A DNA stretch of 64,000 nt from Clostridia bacterium (GCA_017531805.1 JAFXKG010000005.1:1-64000); one strand, 5' to 3'. Counted from the first letter of the stretch, positions 16,032-26,255 are shown. Notes: generated by a model from the letters alone, not told the origin. Numbers and translations: made by a program.

Positions 16032-17331
16032 CTTTGCCTCCTTTGTGGAAGTTACATTTCTTTCCATCTTCGTTGTTTAAAGCCAAATAAATTTTGATAA
16101 ACAATCTCATAAGGACAAGTGATGTAAACAAAGATACAAATGGCAATACAAATGCTACCCAACCAAATGATTGAATTTGCATTGATGGCATAAATAAACA
16201 TATAAAACCAGCAACCATAAAGGTTACATTGATTACAAATGAACGAACCAAAGTTTCCTTTTGCGCCATACGCAACGCAACATACAACTTAACATCAGAG
16301 TTGTAATGGTGTTTTGCTCTTTCAAAAATATTCATCAATGTATCTACAGCCAAAATCAAGCACAATAACATTGCAATCAATCCTGCAAGGTTGATGTGCA
16401 CTAGCGGAATAGATTGAAGAAGGAACAAACCGATTGTTACGAAGAACAAAAGATTGAAGCAAGCCAACCAGCCTAAATGCTTATATCTCCAGATTAAGAA
16501 AGCAAATCCTGCAAGCATAAATATCACCATTGCAATAGCAAGCATAATATTTGAACCTGCACCATAACTTGGCGTAATTGTAGCAATTTCTAGCTGAGTA
16601 AGTTCTAATTCTAACATACCTGTTCTTATTCTGTTAGCATAAGTGTTTGCAGTTGCCTCGTCAACAAAATCTTCGCTATAAATATCCAAATATCCTTCGC
16701 TTAGTGTTGTATCTGACAACTCCATTTGACCAATAGATGTATCACCCAACTTAATGTAAAGAGTACCACCTTCATTTGTTGCTTCTGCAATCTTTGCTAT
16801 GCTGGTTTGTTTAAATTGAACCTTAACAAAATAGTAAGTAATACCAGAAACTTGTGTTTGAACTTCTACAAATTCTACATCTCTTGCTTCTGCAAAAGGA
16901 TTGCTACCATCTGAATTTAACGAAAAAGTTATCTTGGCAGGATTGCCAATCAAACTTTCTATTTCCGCTTGGTCTGATTCGTCTAAAATATTTCCAACTT
17001 GAACAATGATTTGTTTGTTAGAATTTGATGTAACCGTTACATCCTTAAAACCTTGTCCTTGAACAATTTCTTTAAGACCTTGAATAGTTGATTGATTTAA
17101 ATTTTCGTAATTAGATTCTAATTCATATTCTGGCAAATCTGCACGATAAACAATACGCAAACCAGAACTAACATCTTCCCCCAACTTTAAGTTGTCTACA
17201 AAGTTTGAATAAGAATAAATATTACCTTTGATTGAAAATGGATAAGTAAAATTTACAAATGCTGCCACTAAGCAAACTGCTAAAAGTATTGCAAAGACAA
17301 CAAATAAACTTTTTGCGCGTCTTCTAGTCAT
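16024..17331 (-). CDS. secD: Protein translocase subunit SecD
   Basis: The large subunit of the SecDF accessory translocase. An N-terminal membrane helix (about 7-28) is followed by a P1-type periplasmic domain with GLRIVYRADLPE, as in the GLDLVL motif of other SecD proteins, and five C-terminal helices. At 435 aa it is a normal clostridial SecD without fusion to SecF. AAGGAG precedes the ATG. The gene is driven by a consensus promoter at 17415-17443. The scfA/scfB maturase pair often found just upstream in Clostridia is absent. Confidence 0.9.
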   Translation of the reverse strand: MTRRRAKSLFVVFAILLAVCLVAAFVNFTYPFSIKGNIYSYSNFVDNLKLGEDVSSGLRIVYRADLPEYELESNYENLNQSTIQGLKEIVQGQGFKDVTVTSNSNKQIIVQVGNILDESDQAEIESLIGNPAKITFSLNSDGSNPFAEARDVEFVEVQTQVSGITYYFVKVQFKQTSIAKIAEATNEGGTLYIKLGDTSIGQMELSDTTLSEGYLDIYSEDFVDEATANTYANRIRTGMLELELTQLEIATITPSYGAGSNIMLAIAMVIFMLAGFAFLIWRYKHLGWLACFNLLFFVTIGLFLLQSIPLVHINLAGLIAMLLCLILAVDTLMNIFERAKHHYNSDVKLYVALRMAQKETLVRSFVINVTFMVAGFICLFMPSMQIQSFGWVAFVLPFVSLFTSLVLMRLFIKIYLALNNEDGKKCNFHKGGKDA

Positions 17332-17414
17332 AATTCTCCTTTTGATGTCGCATACTTACAAATTGCAAGTAAAAGTAATTATATATAAGTATATAATTTC
17401 TTAATTCACGATTT

Positions 17415-17443
17415 ATTATATCTAAACTTTTAAATATTGTCAA
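17415..17443 (-). promoter_or_regulatory. consensus sigma-A promoter of secDF
   Basis: TTGACA (17443-17438), a 17-bp spacer and TATAAT (17420-17415): a perfect match to both hexamers. A leader of about 77 nt precedes secD. The rest of 17332-17530 shows no gene. Confidence 0.9.
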
Positions 17444-17530
17444 ATAAAACAACATTACTTGTGCGCAATAATACAAAGATTTAAATACAATTTAAAGAAT
17501 TATTGACCAATTATTACTGTTTAAGCAAAC

Positions 17531-17929
17531 TTAAACTGTTTTTTTTGTTAACAGGTTTAATATGATAGAAACAATCATAGATACAATCACAGCAAACAAC
17601 AAGTCATATAAAAAACCCAAACCAAAATTAAAACTGCCGTTCATAATAGAAAATACAATAAAAGTAAATACCGCATATAATGCACCTGCAACTATAGACT
17701 TGATTATTAAATTTTCTCCATTTACTTTTTTAATGGCAGACATCATTATAAAAATTGACAATGCTTTGATAATATTATTTATCCAAGTGATTACTCCTGA
17801 TGACAAATCTGCAAACTTAAGCACCACCGCAAACAAAACAATGCCAACCAATGTTGTTACTATACCTAACAAGACACATTTGATGATAGACAAAATACCT
17901 GATAAATTTATTGATTTTAATTTTTGCAT
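17531..17929 (-). CDS. TIGR04086-type four-helix membrane protein
   Basis: A 132-aa protein with four predicted membrane helices (about 10-35, 40-60, 70-92 and 100-125). Length, helix pattern and position between yajC and secD match the TIGR04086/YrzE family of Clostridia. The function is unknown; the constant location beside translocase genes hints at a role in the envelope. AGGAGG lies upstream of the ATG. Confidence 0.7.
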   Translation of the reverse strand: MQKLKSINLSGILSIIKCVLLGIVTTLVGIVLFAVVLKFADLSSGVITWINNIIKALSIFIMMSAIKKVNGENLIIKSIVAGALYAVFTFIVFSIMNGSFNFGLGFLYDLLFAVIVSMIVSIILNLLTKKTV

Positions 17930-18050
17930 AAATCCTCCTACTATAATTTATTTAATCAAGACGCAATAATCACAAAAAATAAAATCGAAAAATTGGCAAT
18001 TTTGTTGAAAATAAATTAAAAATTATTTTGTTGGTTTAATAATTTTAAAT

Positions 18051-18074
18051 AAAAAAACATGGGCGAACCCATGC
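18051..18074 (-). terminator. intrinsic terminator after yajC
   Basis: A strong stem CATGGG/CCCATG with a TTCG tetraloop, followed by seven T residues on the minus strand, seven bases after the yajC stop. Confidence 0.9.
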
Positions 18075-18080
18075 AATTTT

Positions 18081-18458
18081 TTATTGTTTTTTATCTTCTT
18101 TTTTAACTTCTTCTGCTGGTTTTGTTTCTGCAGTTTTAGGAGCAACTTTTACAACTACTTTTTCTTGCTTTTGAGCTTGTTCTTTGCCAAAAACATAGTA
18201 AATTGCATTTGCATGTACTGTAAAGTAACCAACATTGTTGTCTTTGCCTGATTTCAAAACAAAATACTTGTATTCATCTTCAACATAAGAGTCTACAACT
18301 TCACCAACAACGCCAGTGTCAGTCATAACTTTGTCTCCTACTTTCAACTCTTCTCTCATTTGACCAAGTTCAGTTGAATACTTTTTTTTCTTCATGTAGC
18401 TGATTACAAATAATGCTACAACAAGAACAACTAAAATTATCATTAAAGCGATTTCCAT
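18081..18458 (-). CDS. yajC: Preprotein translocase subunit YajC
   Basis: A small partner of SecDF. A single N-terminal membrane helix (about 3-20) is followed by a cytoplasmic domain with the family core LKVGDKVMTDTGVVGEV. The C-terminus is a Lys/Glu/Ala-rich tail of about 35 residues that looks disordered. Its own promoter lies at 18486-18515 and a terminator follows, so it is probably transcribed alone between tgt and the TIGR04086 gene. Confidence 0.92.
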   Translation of the reverse strand: MEIALMIILVVLVVALFVISYMKKKKYSTELGQMREELKVGDKVMTDTGVVGEVVDSYVEDEYKYFVLKSGKDNNVGYFTVHANAIYYVFGKEQAQKQEKVVVKVAPKTAETKPAEEVKKEDKKQ

Positions 18459-18485
18459 AATATCTCCCCTTAAATTAATAACATT

Positions 18486-18515
18486 ATTATAACAAACTTA
18501 AAAATAATAAGTCAA
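18486..18515 (-). promoter_or_regulatory. extended -10 promoter of yajC
   Basis: TTGACT (18515-18510), an 18-bp spacer and TATAAT (18491-18486) preceded by TGT. AGGGGAGA precedes the yajC ATG. Confidence 0.75.
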
Positions 18516-18606
18516 TTTATTTTATATCAATTTTTTGATAAAATGTAAATTAAAATTTAAAAATTATTTATAAATATAATTAAATTTGATGAAATTTGTC
18601 ATTTTT

Positions 18607-19737
<1,131 letters not shown>

Positions 19738-20142
19738 CTATTTACACATATACCATTGCTTTAAATAAAAACATTTTAAAGCCTCATTGAGTTTTATATG
19801 ATTAATTGCAGAACAAATTTCATTTTCATATTGAATTGTAAATTCAACAATAAATTCGTATTTGTTTCTCATTAAAATTTTATATTGAATATCTAAAATT
19901 GTTTGTTCTTTAATTTCTGACCAATCTTCGCGTAAATTTCCATTTTTAGAAAAAGGCGTATCATAACAATCGCAATCAACACAAAATAATGAAACAATAT
20001 TGTTTATATTCTTATTAAGCCAATTTTCTTTTAACGAATTTAACCAATTATTAATATTTTCACTTTCTACTTTGCTATTGTAACAATCTAAACACATTAA
20101 ATATTTGTTATCTTTAAAATTACCGCAAGTACACTTATTCAT
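19738..20142 (-). CDS. Zinc-ribbon protein with an NTF2/SnoaL-like domain, function unknown
   Basis: Not a recognised named gene. The N-terminus has CTC-x14-CLDC, a likely zinc ribbon. From about residue 30 the pattern resembles the NTF2/SnoaL-like fold: helix, VSLFCVDCDCYDTPFSKNG, a WSEI motif, alternating strands, and the ending ALKCFYLKQWYMCK, which recalls the usual C..FREW ending. No catalytic assignment is possible. It sits between queA and tgt, nine bases before tgt, where most Clostridia have nothing. Its A+T content and Cys content (10) differ from the neighbours, so late insertion is possible (inference). Confidence 0.5.
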   Translation of the reverse strand: MNKCTCGNFKDNKYLMCLDCYNSKVESENINNWLNSLKENWLNKNINNIVSLFCVDCDCYDTPFSKNGNLREDWSEIKEQTILDIQYKILMRNKYEFIVEFTIQYENEICSAINHIKLNEALKCFYLKQWYMCK

Positions 20143-20179
20143 ATATGTCCTTTTATATTATCAACTTGGAAAAGAAGTA

Positions 20180-20278
20180 ATGAAGGAAAACATATGGTGT
20201 TCCTTCATAGAATCGAAGTAAACCGACTAAAAAATAAGTTTTTTGTTAACAAAAATACAATTAATATAGTCGAGTTTA
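20180..20278. repeat. two consecutive inverted repeats in the queA 3' region
   Basis: Between queA and the zinc-ribbon gene, ATGAAGGAA (20180-20188) pairs with TTCCTTCAT around 20200-20208. GTAAACCGACTA (20220-20231) pairs with TAGTCGAGTTTAC (20266-20278) with one bulged base. The second repeat overlaps the queA stop codon. A further TTTTTGTTAACAAAAA palindrome lies in its loop. There is no clear U-tract. It could be a structured 3' UTR, a small RNA or the relic of a small palindromic element. Confidence 0.5.
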
Positions 20279-21307
20279 CGAGATAAACATTGCGTCGCCA
20301 AATGAGAAAAATCTGTATTTTTCTTCAACTGCGATTTTGTAAATGTTTATAGTATTTTCATATCCTGCAAATGCACTTACAAGCATAATTAGTGTGCTTT
20401 TTGGCAAATGGAAATTTGTTATAAGTGCATCAACAACCTTAAATTTGTATGGCGGATAAATGAATATACTTGTATCGTCTTCATCCGCAGTTAACGGCAT
20501 TGCTTTGCCTGCTGCACTTTCTAATGTCCTTACGCTAGTTGTACCAACTGCAATTACTCGTCTTCCTTCTTGCTTTGCTTTGTTAATTTTTTCTGCGGTT
20601 TGTTTGCTGACACGATAATGTTCAGTATGCATATCATGTTTTGTTATGTCTTCTTCTTTACAAGGACGAAATGTACCCAACCCAACATCAAGGGTAACTT
20701 CTGCAAACTCTACCCCCATATCTTGAAGTTCTTGCATCAATTCTTTTGTAAAATGCAAACCTGCAGTTGGTGCTGCTGCACTGCCTTCTACCTTATTATA
20801 TACAGTTTGATAGCGCTCTTTATCTTGCAATTTTTCATGAATATAAGGTGGCAATGGCATACTACCTGCTCTATCTATAATATCTTCAAACACACCGTCA
20901 TATATAAACTTTACAACACGGTTGCCATCTTCTAAAATATCGACCAACTCACATTTAAGTTCGTCACTGATTGTTAAAATCATGCCAATTTTAACACGCT
21001 TTGCTGGTTTCATTAAAACTTCCCAAGTGTTTAAATCTCGTCTTTTTAAAAGCATAACTTCGACCACTACTCCATTATCCTTTTTTGCCATCAATCTTGC
21101 CGGCAAAACACGAGTGTTGTTTACAACAAGCAAATCACCTTTTTTTAAATAGTCTTTTATGTTTTTAAATTGTTTATGTTGTATATTTTGTGTTTTTTTA
21201 TCAAATACAAGCAGTCTGCTATCGTCGCGTTTTTGTAAGGGTGTTTGAGCAATCAATTCTTCAGGGAGTTCATAATCATAAGTGGATAATTTAAGATAAT
21301 CAATCAT
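20276..21307 (-). CDS. queA: S-adenosylmethionine:tRNA ribosyltransferase-isomerase
   Basis: QueA transfers and isomerises the ribosyl group of SAM onto preQ1-tRNA, giving epoxyqueuosine. The family start [25 protein letters not shown] and the motifs [30 protein letters not shown] and [10 protein letters not shown] are all present. The frame is open to 21328, but the ATG at 21307 (MIDYLKLS) is chosen: GAGG lies nine bases upstream, and it overlaps the acidic end of ruvB by eight bases. The length is 343 aa, normal for the family. Confidence 0.95.
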   Translation of the reverse strand: MIDYLKLSTYDYELPEELIAQTPLQKRDDSRLLVFDKKTQNIQHKQFKNIKDYLKKGDLLVVNNTRVLPARLMAKKDNGVVVEVMLLKRRDLNTWEVLMKPAKRVKIGMILTISDELKCELVDILEDGNRVVKFIYDGVFEDIIDRAGSMPLPPYIHEKLQDKERYQTVYNKVEGSAAAPTAGLHFTKELMQELQDMGVEFAEVTLDVGLGTFRPCKEEDITKHDMHTEHYRVSKQTAEKINKAKQEGRRVIAVGTTSVRTLESAAGKAMPLTADEDDTSIFIYPPYKFKVVDALITNFHLPKSTLIMLVSAFAGYENTINIYKIAVEEKYRFFSFGDAMFIS

Positions 21308-22352
21308 CGTCTTCATCCTCGTCATCATCTTCAGTTTCTATCTTTAGACTTTTAGGAACAGGAAGTCCAAAATGTTCATACGCCAAATGTGTCAGCATCC
21401 TACCACGATTTGTCCTTAACATAAAACCTAATTGTAACAAATATGGCTCTACAACATCTTCAATTGTAGAAACTTCCTCGTTTGTTGTGGCTGCAAGTGT
21501 TTCTAACCCTACTGGACCGCCACCAAACTTTTCTATCATAGACATAACAACTCTTTTGTCTACAAAGTCTAAGCCTTTTTCGTCTATATCCATAAGCGAT
21601 AATGCGCGTCTAGCATCGTCAAGTGTGATAGTGTCTTTATCTTCTACTTGAACATAGTCACGCACACGCTTAAGTAGTCTGTTTGCAATACGCGGTGTGC
21701 CACGGCTTCGCCTTGCTATTTCTGTTGTTGCGTTTGCTTCTATCTTGATACCAAAAATACCAGCAGAGCGATTGATGATTGTAGCAATTTCTTCTACTGA
21801 ATATAATTCAAGTCTGCACAAAACACCAAAACGGTCACGCAAAGGACTTGATAAATTGCCAGCCTTTGTTGTTGCACCTATTAGAGTAAAAGGTTGAATT
21901 TTAAGTCGCATACTCCTTGCGCTTGGACCTTTGCCAACTATGAAATCTAGTGCATAGTCTTCCATTGCTGGATATAGTATTTCTTCAACTGCTTTGCTTA
22001 ATCTGTGGATTTCGTCAATAAACAAAACATCGTTTGGACCCAAATTGGTTAAAATTGCAGCAAGATCTGCCGCGTTTTCAATACTAGGTCCACTTGTGAT
22101 TTTAATTTGACTGCCAATTTCGTTTGCAATTATATGACTAAGAGTTGTTTTACCTAAACCTGGCGGACCATACAAAAGGACATGGTCTAATGCTTCCTTT
22201 CTTTTTTTTGCTGCAGAAATATATACTTTAAGGTTGGATTTAATTTTTTCTTGTCCAACATATTCATCAAAAGACATAGGTCGAAGTTTATTTTCAACTT
22301 CGACATCGCTCATATTTTTAGTGCTGGATATAAATCTGTCTCTTTCGTCCAT
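21300..22352 (-). CDS. ruvB: Holliday junction branch migration ATPase RuvB
   Basis: The hexameric AAA+ motor that drives branch migration with RuvA at Holliday junctions. Walker [10 protein letters not shown] is at 62-70, Walker [10 protein letters not shown] near 115, and the sensor and arginine-finger region follows (SPLRDRFG). The C-terminal winged helix ends in an unusual run of Asp and Glu (about the last 12 residues), encoded by GAT/GAA repeats that also contain the start region of queA. AGGAGA precedes the ATG. Confidence 0.97.
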   Translation of the reverse strand: MDERDRFISSTKNMSDVEVENKLRPMSFDEYVGQEKIKSNLKVYISAAKKRKEALDHVLLYGPPGLGKTTLSHIIANEIGSQIKITSGPSIENAADLAAILTNLGPNDVLFIDEIHRLSKAVEEILYPAMEDYALDFIVGKGPSARSMRLKIQPFTLIGATTKAGNLSSPLRDRFGVLCRLELYSVEEIATIINRSAGIFGIKIEANATTEIARRSRGTPRIANRLLKRVRDYVQVEDKDTITLDDARRALSLMDIDEKGLDFVDKRVVMSMIEKFGGGPVGLETLAATTNEEVSTIEDVVEPYLLQLGFMLRTNRGRMLTHLAYEHFGLPVPKSLKIETEDDDEDEDDD

Positions 22353-22390
22353 AATATCTCCTTATGTTGATTATACTGCTTAAAGCAGTT

Positions 22391-22993
22391 TTATTTGTCA
22401 CCCATATATTGCAAAGCTTTTGCAACAATTTGTTCTGCAGTGTCGTGTTTTTCGGCACATTGTTTTGCAAGTTCGGTTGCCTTTGTTTTGCTTAAACCTA
22501 AACTTGTTAGCACGATTACAGCATCTTCTATTGCTTGGCTGTTTTCTTGCATTGCGTTCATTAAATTATCATTTGGTATGATATAATCAAACGGTTTGAT
22601 TTTATCTTTAAGTTCAACAATAATACGTTCGGCTGTTTTTTTGCCAATACCTTTGCAATTTGCAATAACTGATGTATCTTCGTTAATAATGCTATTGATA
22701 ATAGCACTCATGCGTTCGGCAGAAAGAATTTGAATTGCAGTTTTGCTACCAACACCACTAACTGAAATAAGTTGTAAGAAAAGGCGTTTTTCTTCTGGAC
22801 TTACAAAACCATATAAACTCATTTCGTCTTCCCTAACATGAAGATAAGTGTAAATTTTAACTTCCTCGTCAACTTGCGGAAGATTTGCCATACAACTATT
22901 TGTTACTGAAATAACAAAACCAACACCACCGCATTCAACCGTGATATTGTCATAATCTTTATCTCTTAAAATACCTTTTATAAAACCTAACAT
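22391..22993 (-). CDS. ruvA: Holliday junction DNA-binding protein RuvA
   Basis: RuvA tetramers hold the four-way junction for RuvB. The N-terminal OB fold (MLGFIKGILRDKDYDNITVECGGVGF), the helix-hairpin-helix segment (LISVSGVGSKTAIQIL and CKGIGKKTAERIIVELKDK) and a C-terminal RuvB-binding domain are visible over 200 aa. It lies 38 bases upstream of ruvB and 15 downstream of ruvC, in the typical ruvCAB order. Confidence 0.96.
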   Translation of the reverse strand: MLGFIKGILRDKDYDNITVECGGVGFVISVTNSCMANLPQVDEEVKIYTYLHVREDEMSLYGFVSPEEKRLFLQLISVSGVGSKTAIQILSAERMSAIINSIINEDTSVIANCKGIGKKTAERIIVELKDKIKPFDYIIPNDNLMNAMQENSQAIEDAVIVLTSLGLSKTKATELAKQCAEKHDTAEQIVAKALQYMGDK

Positions 22994-23008
22994 TTAGCAT
23001 GTCTCCTA

Positions 23009-23494
23009 TTACATTGAGTTGTCGCTCATAATTGAGTTTGTTTGCATATGGCAAAGTGCCACAGCAAGTGCATCAGCAGCGTCGTCTGGTTTTGGCATTT
23101 CGCTTAAACCTAAGATGTTTTTAACCATATATTGCACTTGTTTTTTTTCTGCCCTGCCATTGCCTGTTAAGGCTTGTTTAATTTGCAGTGGAGTATATTC
23201 AAACAAACGATTTGTATACTCCTTTGCCCCAACTATTAAAACACCCCTTGCTTCAGCAACGGGTATTGCAGTTGTATTGTTTGTGTTAAAAAACAATTCT
23301 TCAAAAGCAACTTCATCTGGTTTAAAGGTTTGCATTAACTCGTTCATTGCTTTAAAAATTGTATGCAGACGAGTGCTTATTGGCATGGTTTTTGGTGTGG
23401 TGATCACACCATAATCCACAACTTTGCAACCGTCTGTTTCTATAACACCATAACCAATGATGTTATAACCTGGGTCTATGCCTAAAATTTTCAT
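23009..23494 (-). CDS. ruvC: Crossover junction endodeoxyribonuclease RuvC
   Basis: It resolves Holliday junctions by paired nicks. The acidic catalytic residues are visible: Asp7 in GIDPGY, Glu66 in VAFEELFFN, and Asp138/Asp141 in KPDDAADALAVALCH. The length of 161 aa is normal. It is followed by ruvA and preceded nine bases upstream by an unknown coiled-coil gene. Confidence 0.96.
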   Translation of the reverse strand: MKILGIDPGYNIIGYGVIETDGCKVVDYGVITTPKTMPISTRLHTIFKAMNELMQTFKPDEVAFEELFFNTNNTTAIPVAEARGVLIVGAKEYTNRLFEYTPLQIKQALTGNGRAEKKQVQYMVKNILGLSEMPKPDDAADALAVALCHMQTNSIMSDNSM

Positions 23495-23502
23495 AATTAC
23501 CT

Positions 23503-24093
23503 TTATGCGCTTTGCAATTTTTCTATCAATGTTGCAACGCTACCATACAATGCCGTAAAACGCTCGTTATCTTGCTCTACTTTATTCTTTTTAACATTGT
23601 AGTCTGCAATCAAAAGTTCAATCTTGTCTAAGATTGCTTTTATGATTTTAACTTGTTGCTTATAGCCTTTGATTATCATTGCATCAACATTTTCGTCTGC
23701 TATTGACTTAAACTCTTTACAAAGTGCGCTGACTTCGTGCTTATATTCAGTTTTTAAAGAACCACAATCTTTTAAAGCAAGTTTGTATTTTTTGCAAGAC
23801 GAAGAAAAATTGTCATTTGCTTCATTAACTTGATTACCAATAAGTTTGATTTTTGATTTGTTTTTTGTAAACAATTTTGAGCGTTCTGTCTTTTTTGCAT
23901 TGTAGATTGCAGTTGAAATTTCGTTTACATTATTACGCAAATCAATCATTTGTTCGTAATAAGAACTTAAATCTGCCCTATCATTTTCTGCCATAAGCAA
24001 AGATGAGTTATACAAAGAGTATAAAGCAGATAATTTGCTGCGGTTATCGTTAAGTTTTTTAATTATATCCAAAAGTTTGTCTCTATTCTCCAT
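23503..24093 (-). CDS. Coiled-coil protein of unknown function between yebC and ruvC
   Basis: I do not recognise a family. The 196 residues are almost entirely helical and heptad-like, rich in Lys, Asn, Glu and Leu, with no membrane segment or signal peptide; four Cys-free helices of 30-50 residues could form an antiparallel bundle. The start overlaps the end of yebC by 11 bases and it ends nine bases before ruvC, so it is translated as part of the yebC-ruvCAB-queA unit. A role in DNA repair or chromosome handling is only suggested by this position. Confidence 0.6.
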   Translation of the reverse strand: MENRDKLLDIIKKLNDNRSKLSALYSLYNSSLLMAENDRADLSSYYEQMIDLRNNVNEISTAIYNAKKTERSKLFTKNKSKIKLIGNQVNEANDNFSSSCKKYKLALKDCGSLKTEYKHEVSALCKEFKSIADENVDAMIIKGYKQQVKIIKAILDKIELLIADYNVKKNKVEQDNERFTALYGSVATLIEKLQSA

Positions 24094-24817
24094 CTTCTTC
24101 CTCTAAATTGTGTGTTACATCAATTACATCGTCGCTTTCGTTAAGTTTATCTATCATTTTGTTAAATGTTTCAAGTTGATGCTCATTTAGTGATATATAA
24201 TTTTGTGGTATCATTTCTACACCAGAAGATAAAATCACATATCCAGCATCTTCAAAAGCTTTAACCATATCATTGACACTTGTTGCATTAGGTTCCGCAT
24301 ATACTGTGAACACTTCTTCATCTTCGCAATCTATTGCATTTTGCATGATTGCAAGTTCCATAGCCGCGTCAGAATCAAAACCATCGCCCTTTTCAACAAC
24401 GACTACGCCTTTATTGTCAAACATATAACTTACACAACCTGCTGTTCCTAAACTGCCACCATATTTATCAAAAGCATACTTTACATCACTGCTGGTACGA
24501 TTTTTGTTGTCAGTAAAACATTTTACAACCACAGCTACGCCACCAACACCATAACCTTCGTAAGTTTGCTCTATAAAGTTGCTGTTGTCAACTTCACTGT
24601 TCTTTTTGATAATGCTATTTATACGGTCGTTTGGCATATTGAATTGGCGTGCCTTTGCAATGGCCATTTTTAATTTACTGTTTGAATCAACATTTGCACC
24701 GCCTTCTTTAACTGCAACCATAATTTCGCGACCAATTTTTGTAAAGATTTTGCTCCTTTCTGCATCTGATTTACCTTTACGAGCTTTAATATTATTCCAT
24801 TTACTATGTCCTGACAT
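24083..24817 (-). CDS. yebC: YebC/PmpR-family regulator
   Basis: The YebC family binds DNA or the ribosome; some members help translate proline-rich stretches. The start MSGHSKWNNIKARKGKSDAERSK is diagnostic, and the length of 244 aa is normal. The frame is open upstream to 24883, but the ATG at 24817 is chosen because AAGGAG is seven bases upstream and the family always begins here. The neighbouring ruvC block is the usual partner in many bacteria. Confidence 0.94.
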   Translation of the reverse strand: MSGHSKWNNIKARKGKSDAERSKIFTKIGREIMVAVKEGGANVDSNSKLKMAIAKARQFNMPNDRINSIIKKNSEVDNSNFIEQTYEGYGVGGVAVVVKCFTDNKNRTSSDVKYAFDKYGGSLGTAGCVSYMFDNKGVVVVEKGDGFDSDAAMELAIMQNAIDCEDEEVFTVYAEPNATSVNDMVKAFEDAGYVILSSGVEMIPQNYISLNEHQLETFNKMIDKLNESDDVIDVTHNLEEEDGE

Positions 24818-24900
24818 AATTATTCTCCTTTTAGATTTTTGATTATTAAATTTAGCAAGTGAAAGAAGTTGCAATTTTATCAAATCTGATTTGATATTGT

Positions 24901-25614
24901 TTATTTTACTTCTCCAAATTTTTGCATAATAATACTACCCGCAACGCCTGCATTAAGACTTTCCACCTGCTTAGACATTGGGATAGATATGGTTGTATCC
25001 GCTAAGTTTTTTATAAACTTGCTTACACCTTGACCTTCATTACCAATTATAACAGCAATACGCGATTTTGGCAAACGAATTTTGTCGATTGAATCACCAA
25101 ACATATCAGCAACAACAAATTTATCAGCAATATCCTTTTTGTTTTTGTCGATATCAATGTAGTCACATTTATGCAAGTGAACTTTTAAGATTGTGCCAGC
25201 ACTAGACCTAATCACTTTTTCGTTGTATGGGTCCACACCGTCAATCAAATAAATATCATTAAAACCAAATGCCAATGCAGAACGAATAAGAGTACCAACA
25301 TTGCCAGGGTCTTGAAGATTATCTAATATAAGCGAATTGCCAGCAGACTTAAATCCATAATTCTTAACCCTACAAATACACAAAATGTCTTGATTAGTTT
25401 TTGTAGTTGCCAATGACGATAACATTTTGTCACTTACAACTTCTATATTAGGAAAACCGGACAAGTTTTTGTTTGATGTGATTGTATGCACAATTTCAAT
25501 ATCAGTATCTAATAAGTCGCGACAAAATTTTTCACCTTCCACCATAAAAAGTGAATTTTGTTTTCTATATTTTTTATCCTTTAAATTTTTAATTTCAGCA
25601 TTTGTCAAACTCAT
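24901..25614 (-). CDS. SpoU-type (TrmH) RNA 2'-O-methyltransferase
   Basis: A SPOUT-class enzyme that methylates ribose 2'-OH groups in rRNA or tRNA. The three family motifs are present: LDNLQDPGNVGTLIRSALAFG, IAVIIGNEGQGVS and ISIPMSKQVESLNAGVAGSIIM. An N-terminal substrate-binding domain (about 1-90) is typical of the RlmB/TsnR-like group often encoded near pheS or rplT in Bacillota. The exact target is not readable. It has its own promoter and ends shortly before yebC. Confidence 0.9.
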   Translation of the reverse strand: MSLTNAEIKNLKDKKYRKQNSLFMVEGEKFCRDLLDTDIEIVHTITSNKNLSGFPNIEVVSDKMLSSLATTKTNQDILCICRVKNYGFKSAGNSLILDNLQDPGNVGTLIRSALAFGFNDIYLIDGVDPYNEKVIRSSAGTILKVHLHKCDYIDIDKNKKDIADKFVVADMFGDSIDKIRLPKSRIAVIIGNEGQGVSKFIKNLADTTISIPMSKQVESLNAGVAGSIIMQKFGEVK

Positions 25615-25620
25615 ATTTAA

Positions 25621-25649
25621 ATTATACCAAATTGCTTATTCTAAGTCAA
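25621..25649 (-). promoter_or_regulatory. promoter of the SpoU methyltransferase gene
   Basis: TTGACT (25649-25644), a 17-bp spacer and TATAAT (25626-25621), ending seven bases before the ATG at 25614. This is another near-leaderless arrangement. Confidence 0.75.
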
Positions 25650-25667
25650 TCAATCACCTTATATAAA

Positions 25668-25692
25668 ATAAAAAAAGGACTGTTTAGTCCTT
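25668..25692 (-). terminator. intrinsic terminator after the 145-aa membrane protein
   Basis: A perfect stem AAGGACT/AGTCCTT with a four-base loop and a T-run on the minus strand. It overlaps the stop codon of the gene at 25691. Confidence 0.85.
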
Positions 25693-26128
25693 AAAAATAC
25701 ATTGTAAATTCATCATCTGATTCTTCGATTAATTCTTCAGTTTGTGTATTATTTTGATTTTGTTTTTTTGTTGCCTTAGAATTATCATAGCAACATAACT
25801 TATATTTTTTTACATCGTCTTCATTTACGAATACAAAATCTTCTTCATCAACATCACATATTAACATATCCAACTTCATACTTTTCTTAAAAATCTTTTT
25901 AGTAAAAAAATGTGTAAAGAATTCAATACAACTTACAACAAAACTACACCCGAAAAGTATTGAACTGAATACAGCAAATGGGACAATGTTTAACAAAAGA
26001 GCCGTTATAAATAAAACAATTGATAATAAACTAGACCCAACAAGCAAAACATCAAAATATTCGCCAAACATATCCATAGAGATTTTACGTCTTTTAATTT
26101 TTTCAATATTATATTTTTTCTTTTTCAT
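25691..26128 (-). CDS. Small two-helix membrane protein, unknown
   Basis: No family is recognised. The 145-aa protein has a strongly basic start (KKKKYNIEKIKRRK), two adjacent membrane helices (about 26-49 and 51-71), a basic loop (KKIFKKSMK) and an acidic, Gln/Asn-rich C-terminal tail ending in a Glu/Asp cluster. By the positive-inside rule both ends should be cytoplasmic. It is transcribed alone, from the promoter at 26144-26172 to the terminator at its stop codon. Confidence 0.55.
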   Translation of the reverse strand: MKKKKYNIEKIKRRKISMDMFGEYFDVLLVGSSLLSIVLFITALLLNIVPFAVFSSILFGCSFVVSCIEFFTHFFTKKIFKKSMKLDMLICDVDEEDFVFVNEDDVKKYKLCCYDNSKATKKQNQNNTQTEELIEESDDEFTMYF

Positions 26129-26143
26129 AATTCACCTATTTGT

Positions 26144-26172
26144 AATATATCACACTCACTTTATCTTGTCAA
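26144..26172 (-). promoter_or_regulatory. extended -10 promoter of the 145-aa gene
   Basis: TTGACA (26172-26167), a 17-bp spacer and TATATT (26149-26144) preceded by TGA. Confidence 0.75.
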
Positions 26173-26224
26173 GATCAAAAATAAAACAAATTTCAAGTTT
26201 AAGTTGAAACTATAATCTTTTTAA

Positions 26225-26249
26225 ATAAAAAGAACTCTATTAAGAGTCC
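26225..26249 (-). terminator. intrinsic terminator of infC-rpmI-rplT
   Basis: The stem ACTCT/AGAGT, extended by G-C/G-T pairs, is followed by TTTTTAT on the minus strand, directly after the rplT stop. Confidence 0.75.
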
Positions 26250-26255
26250 TTTAAA

